Source: Mya arenaria
Taxonomy: Eukaryota > Mollusca > Bivalvia > Myida > Myidae
Direction: 5' to 3'
DNA: 64,000 nucleotides
Assembly: GCF_026914265.1 (NCBI RefSeq)
Contig: NC_069132.1
Span: 34,652,932 to 34,716,931, forward strand
Under the pieces are notes generated by a model. That model did not search any database and was not told the origin of the DNA. It worked only from the letters and a program-made list of their open reading frames with translations. The stretch's first letter is position 1. The number at the start of each line of letters is the position of its first letter. This document shows positions 61,381 through 64,000 of the stretch, one piece after another. The translations under genes and the position numbers were made by a program.

Positions 61381-61697
61381 AGATATCGAGTGACTACGGT
61401 TTTGTGTTGACGACAATTCTTTTTATATATTTACATATTTTCAAATTGAGTTCTATTACTTTTATGATCAAAGACCAAAACGCAAATTGCAATAATCGAG
61501 GGGTGAATGCGGAAAGGTTTTAAGTGACATTAAATAAAGAAGAAGATAGAACCGTTTCGCTTTCACCCCACGCATTACTCATTTGAACAAAATGTTTTCC
61601 ATGTGACTAGTCATTCATCTTTCAAAGCGTTACTTAGGCTTTTTCGTTTTTTGAAAATGTTAATCACATTTTGATGCTGCTATTTTCGGGGGTCGAG

Positions 61698-61720
61698 GGG
61701 GGGGGGGGGGGGGGGGGGTC
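61698..61720. repeat. Poly-G tract
   Basis: About 21 consecutive G. It creates a poly-Gly frame without coding support. Confidence 0.9.
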
Positions 61721-62072
61721 GGATGAGTCTTTTATAGTTTTTTATGGCGCTGGCGTCCATACAAGAGATTTACAAATACCTCAACTCCTTTCTTTCAAAA
61801 GATCACACGAGATAATGAAAGAATCGGAGCCGCCCAGTTTCTCGAAATTTCTCTACTTCTTAATCGAGTACACTATTCAAAACCTTAATATAATGTAAAT
61901 AGAAAAAAAAAATATACATTGCTTTCCTAATTTTACAAAATATTGTGTATTGACTTTCTTTATACCACCATTAATGAGCCTCGTTCACGTGTAATAGGCA
62001 GGGGCAGGTCTAGACGCTCGAGGGTGCGTATTCTTTTGACTTGCGCCCCTCCCTCAGATTTTTTTATTTGAT

Positions 62073-62290
62073 TTAAAGCTACAGTACACTCTTATAGATT
62101 TACCGTTTTGACTTCTTTATTTTTTGTCTTAGAATAAGCCAATTTTGCTTAAATATCTGAAAAACAGTTATATAAGACTGCTGACAAAAGTTCAGATCGC
62201 AAGTTGTCATATTTACGTTCGAAAATTTATGATTTATGGCTTAAAGCGTCACTTACGCTTCAAGAAAAATGCATAAAACAACATCCTTTT
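62073..62290. mobile_element. MITE family A, copy 6, right part missing
   Basis: It starts ttaaagctacagtacactct and proceeds through 'aagactgctgacaaaa' and 'aagaaaaatgcataaaac', then stops at the element's middle. The right terminus is absent. Confidence 0.8.
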
Positions 62291-62439
62291 TTTATCATAA
62301 ATATGATAACTAAATGCTTGTAACAATGATAAAACATCATTAACAGTTTTAATCAGAACTTTATTGTTAACAAGTATTTGAATCTAAAACAAAACTTGCT
62401 TGATTTTGCGGAAAGGCGTTAAGAACGCTATGATAAATT

Positions 62440-62507
62440 AAAAAAATGCTTAGATTCATAAAAAAAATGCTTAGATTCATAAAAAATGCTTAGATTCATA
62501 AAAACAG
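62440..62507. repeat. 20-21 bp tandem triplication
   Basis: Three copies of 'aaaaatgcttagattcata' with variable A-run length. Confidence 0.9.
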
Positions 62508-64000
62508 TTTAAATGAGGTTTAGTGTAAAAATTGCCGTTTGATATTTTTTTCATAAAAGTGAGTTCGGCCTAAAAATGTGTTAATCCTGCCTAATAAAAG
62601 CCGCCGACCCTCGTTTTTTAAAATTATCCTGTCACTTGCATACAAGTCGGTCCAATAGCAAGGTGCCGTGTAAACTTTAGTTTATTAGGATAGTAGACCC
62701 TGTGATGTTTATCTATAGTCAGGTGGTCATGTGACCGCGAAAACGAACTTCTTTTCTATTCTGCAATGTCAGAGAAAAAGCACAAATAATGTTTCAGTAT
62801 CTTATCAATAGACCGCCACCAACCGAACTCAACAATCACTCGCCCATAAACTCCAATCAATCTGCATAATAATCACACTGGCAAACAATTGACCTGAAAA
62901 TCGACATGTGATGTGAAGTCTTACCCCACCCGCAAATGCTTGAAACTGTGAGACAGCATTCAATGATACTCGTCGATAGTTTATTCCATTTCTGTGGTGA
63001 ATGACAAAATCTCACTTACAACAGAAATGAATGATCTCTTTGCCGGTGCAGTTCTGAGCATCCAAAACTATCAAAATGTATTAAATCCATTTGGAGTTGT
63101 TTGTGAACACTCGTGATCTTGAATCATGACCTGTGTACTGTGCTCTGACTTGCGGAATAATTGTTACATCATCAGATAATGTTTGGAGACTGATCCATGT
63201 TTATGCACTATTAAAATCTCTTTTTTTATGTTTTGAATTGATATTGACGTATTAAAATGCACTGACTTTGAATATTAACGTATTGAAAAAAGTTGAATAG
63301 TTTTGAGAACTATTTTGCAGGCGATTTAAACATGGATACCGAGTGTGATGACGTCAACAGGGAAAAACAGTTGCTCCCCTTACTTGTAAAGATATTTATG
63401 ATAATAAGGTTATTTATAGTGTTTAATTAAACAAAGTAACAGGACAAGTACAAAAGTTGCTGCAAGATGCAGCAATTGGATGTTAGCGCGGGCCAACTAT
63501 TGGTTATGCAAGTCTATATGTAGGGTCAGAACGAAGTAAATGAGGTAAGGACTAACATTGATTGTAGATGTCAGTGAAATGAAGTTACTTAAAAGATGAC
63601 AGAATTGGGCTGTTGTTTTGAAATGAAAATGAAACTTAACACAATAACAATTGTACAACTGATGGTATATCTATGACAGAAACCATAATTGTATCAAATA
63701 ACTTTATTCATGAACTGTATCAATATACACACATTTATAAAAGACAACATGGCCACAGTGGTGGTTTTCTTTTGGAGTGGCTGATATGATAGCTGAAATG
63801 TTAAATATGCCAACATGATTTGGTAAATTCTGGGCAAAGTTCGAAACGTTGAGAATTTGAAGTACTTTGGTGAAATGTTGACTTTAAACAGGAGTAGCAC
63901 CAAAGGTTTATTCAAAAAACTAATTAAGGACATCTGCTTAAAACAATGTTTACTTTTTGCTAATAATTCGCCAAACAAGTTGACCGTTATAATTTAGTGT
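62508..64000. other. Intergenic, nothing recognised
   Basis: AT-rich sequence to the right edge. A 94-codon minus-strand frame (63694-63978) shows no domain, signal or splice context. I cannot support a feature here. Confidence 0.45.

Overview
The window is animal nuclear DNA, most probably from a bivalve mollusc. It is AT-rich and carries multi-exon genes with GT-AG introns full of minisatellites, MITEs, tRNA-derived SINEs and LINEs. A C1q-domain gene remnant and a CARD protein also fit bivalve immune repertoires. The species cannot be fixed by reading. All recognisable host genes lie on the minus strand.

Three genes were rebuilt exon by exon, with splice sites and reading phase agreeing at every junction. 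(1) 4552-9101: a 538-residue protein with an N-terminal CARD split over two exons, a 29-nt micro-exon, a Ser/Thr/Pro-rich linker and a long C-terminal coiled coil. It looks like an adaptor or scaffold of the death-fold type and is not assignable to a named family. (2) 9993-21765: a 323-residue zona pellucida (ZP) domain protein with signal peptide, ten cysteines, a very arginine-rich cleavage site and a hydrophobic tail. (3) 26360-43450: PGGHG, the GH65 glucosidase of collagen glucosylgalactosyl-hydroxylysine, in 13 coding exons (718 residues), here with a signal peptide.

The flanks hold decayed genes. A C1q-domain gene remnant lies at 1870-2933. A two-part kinase pseudogene has its 5' exon near 60.2-60.8 kb and its kinase exon at 48.9-49.9 kb, separated by a 10-kb intron that contains two related LINEs. 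A homogeneous 69-bp minisatellite abuts the kinase 3' end.

The most striking non-genic content is tandem repeats. These include an 81-bp array at the left edge; two 21-bp-type arrays in opposite orientation between the ZP and PGGHG genes; a palindromic array bracketed by identical 64-bp direct repeats; a 27-bp array with 135-bp higher-order periodicity that is split by a composite transposon; a 2-kb 52-bp array; and 32-bp and 69-bp arrays. At least six MITE-like families are present in two or more copies, and many copies sit within 50 bp of exons. One integrase fragment of a Ty3/Gypsy-type element is a fossil. No new gene system was established. The best candidates for novelty are the CARD/coiled-coil gene, the microsatellite-encoded cleavage site of the ZP protein, the duplicated PGGHG exon fragment and the satellite architecture.
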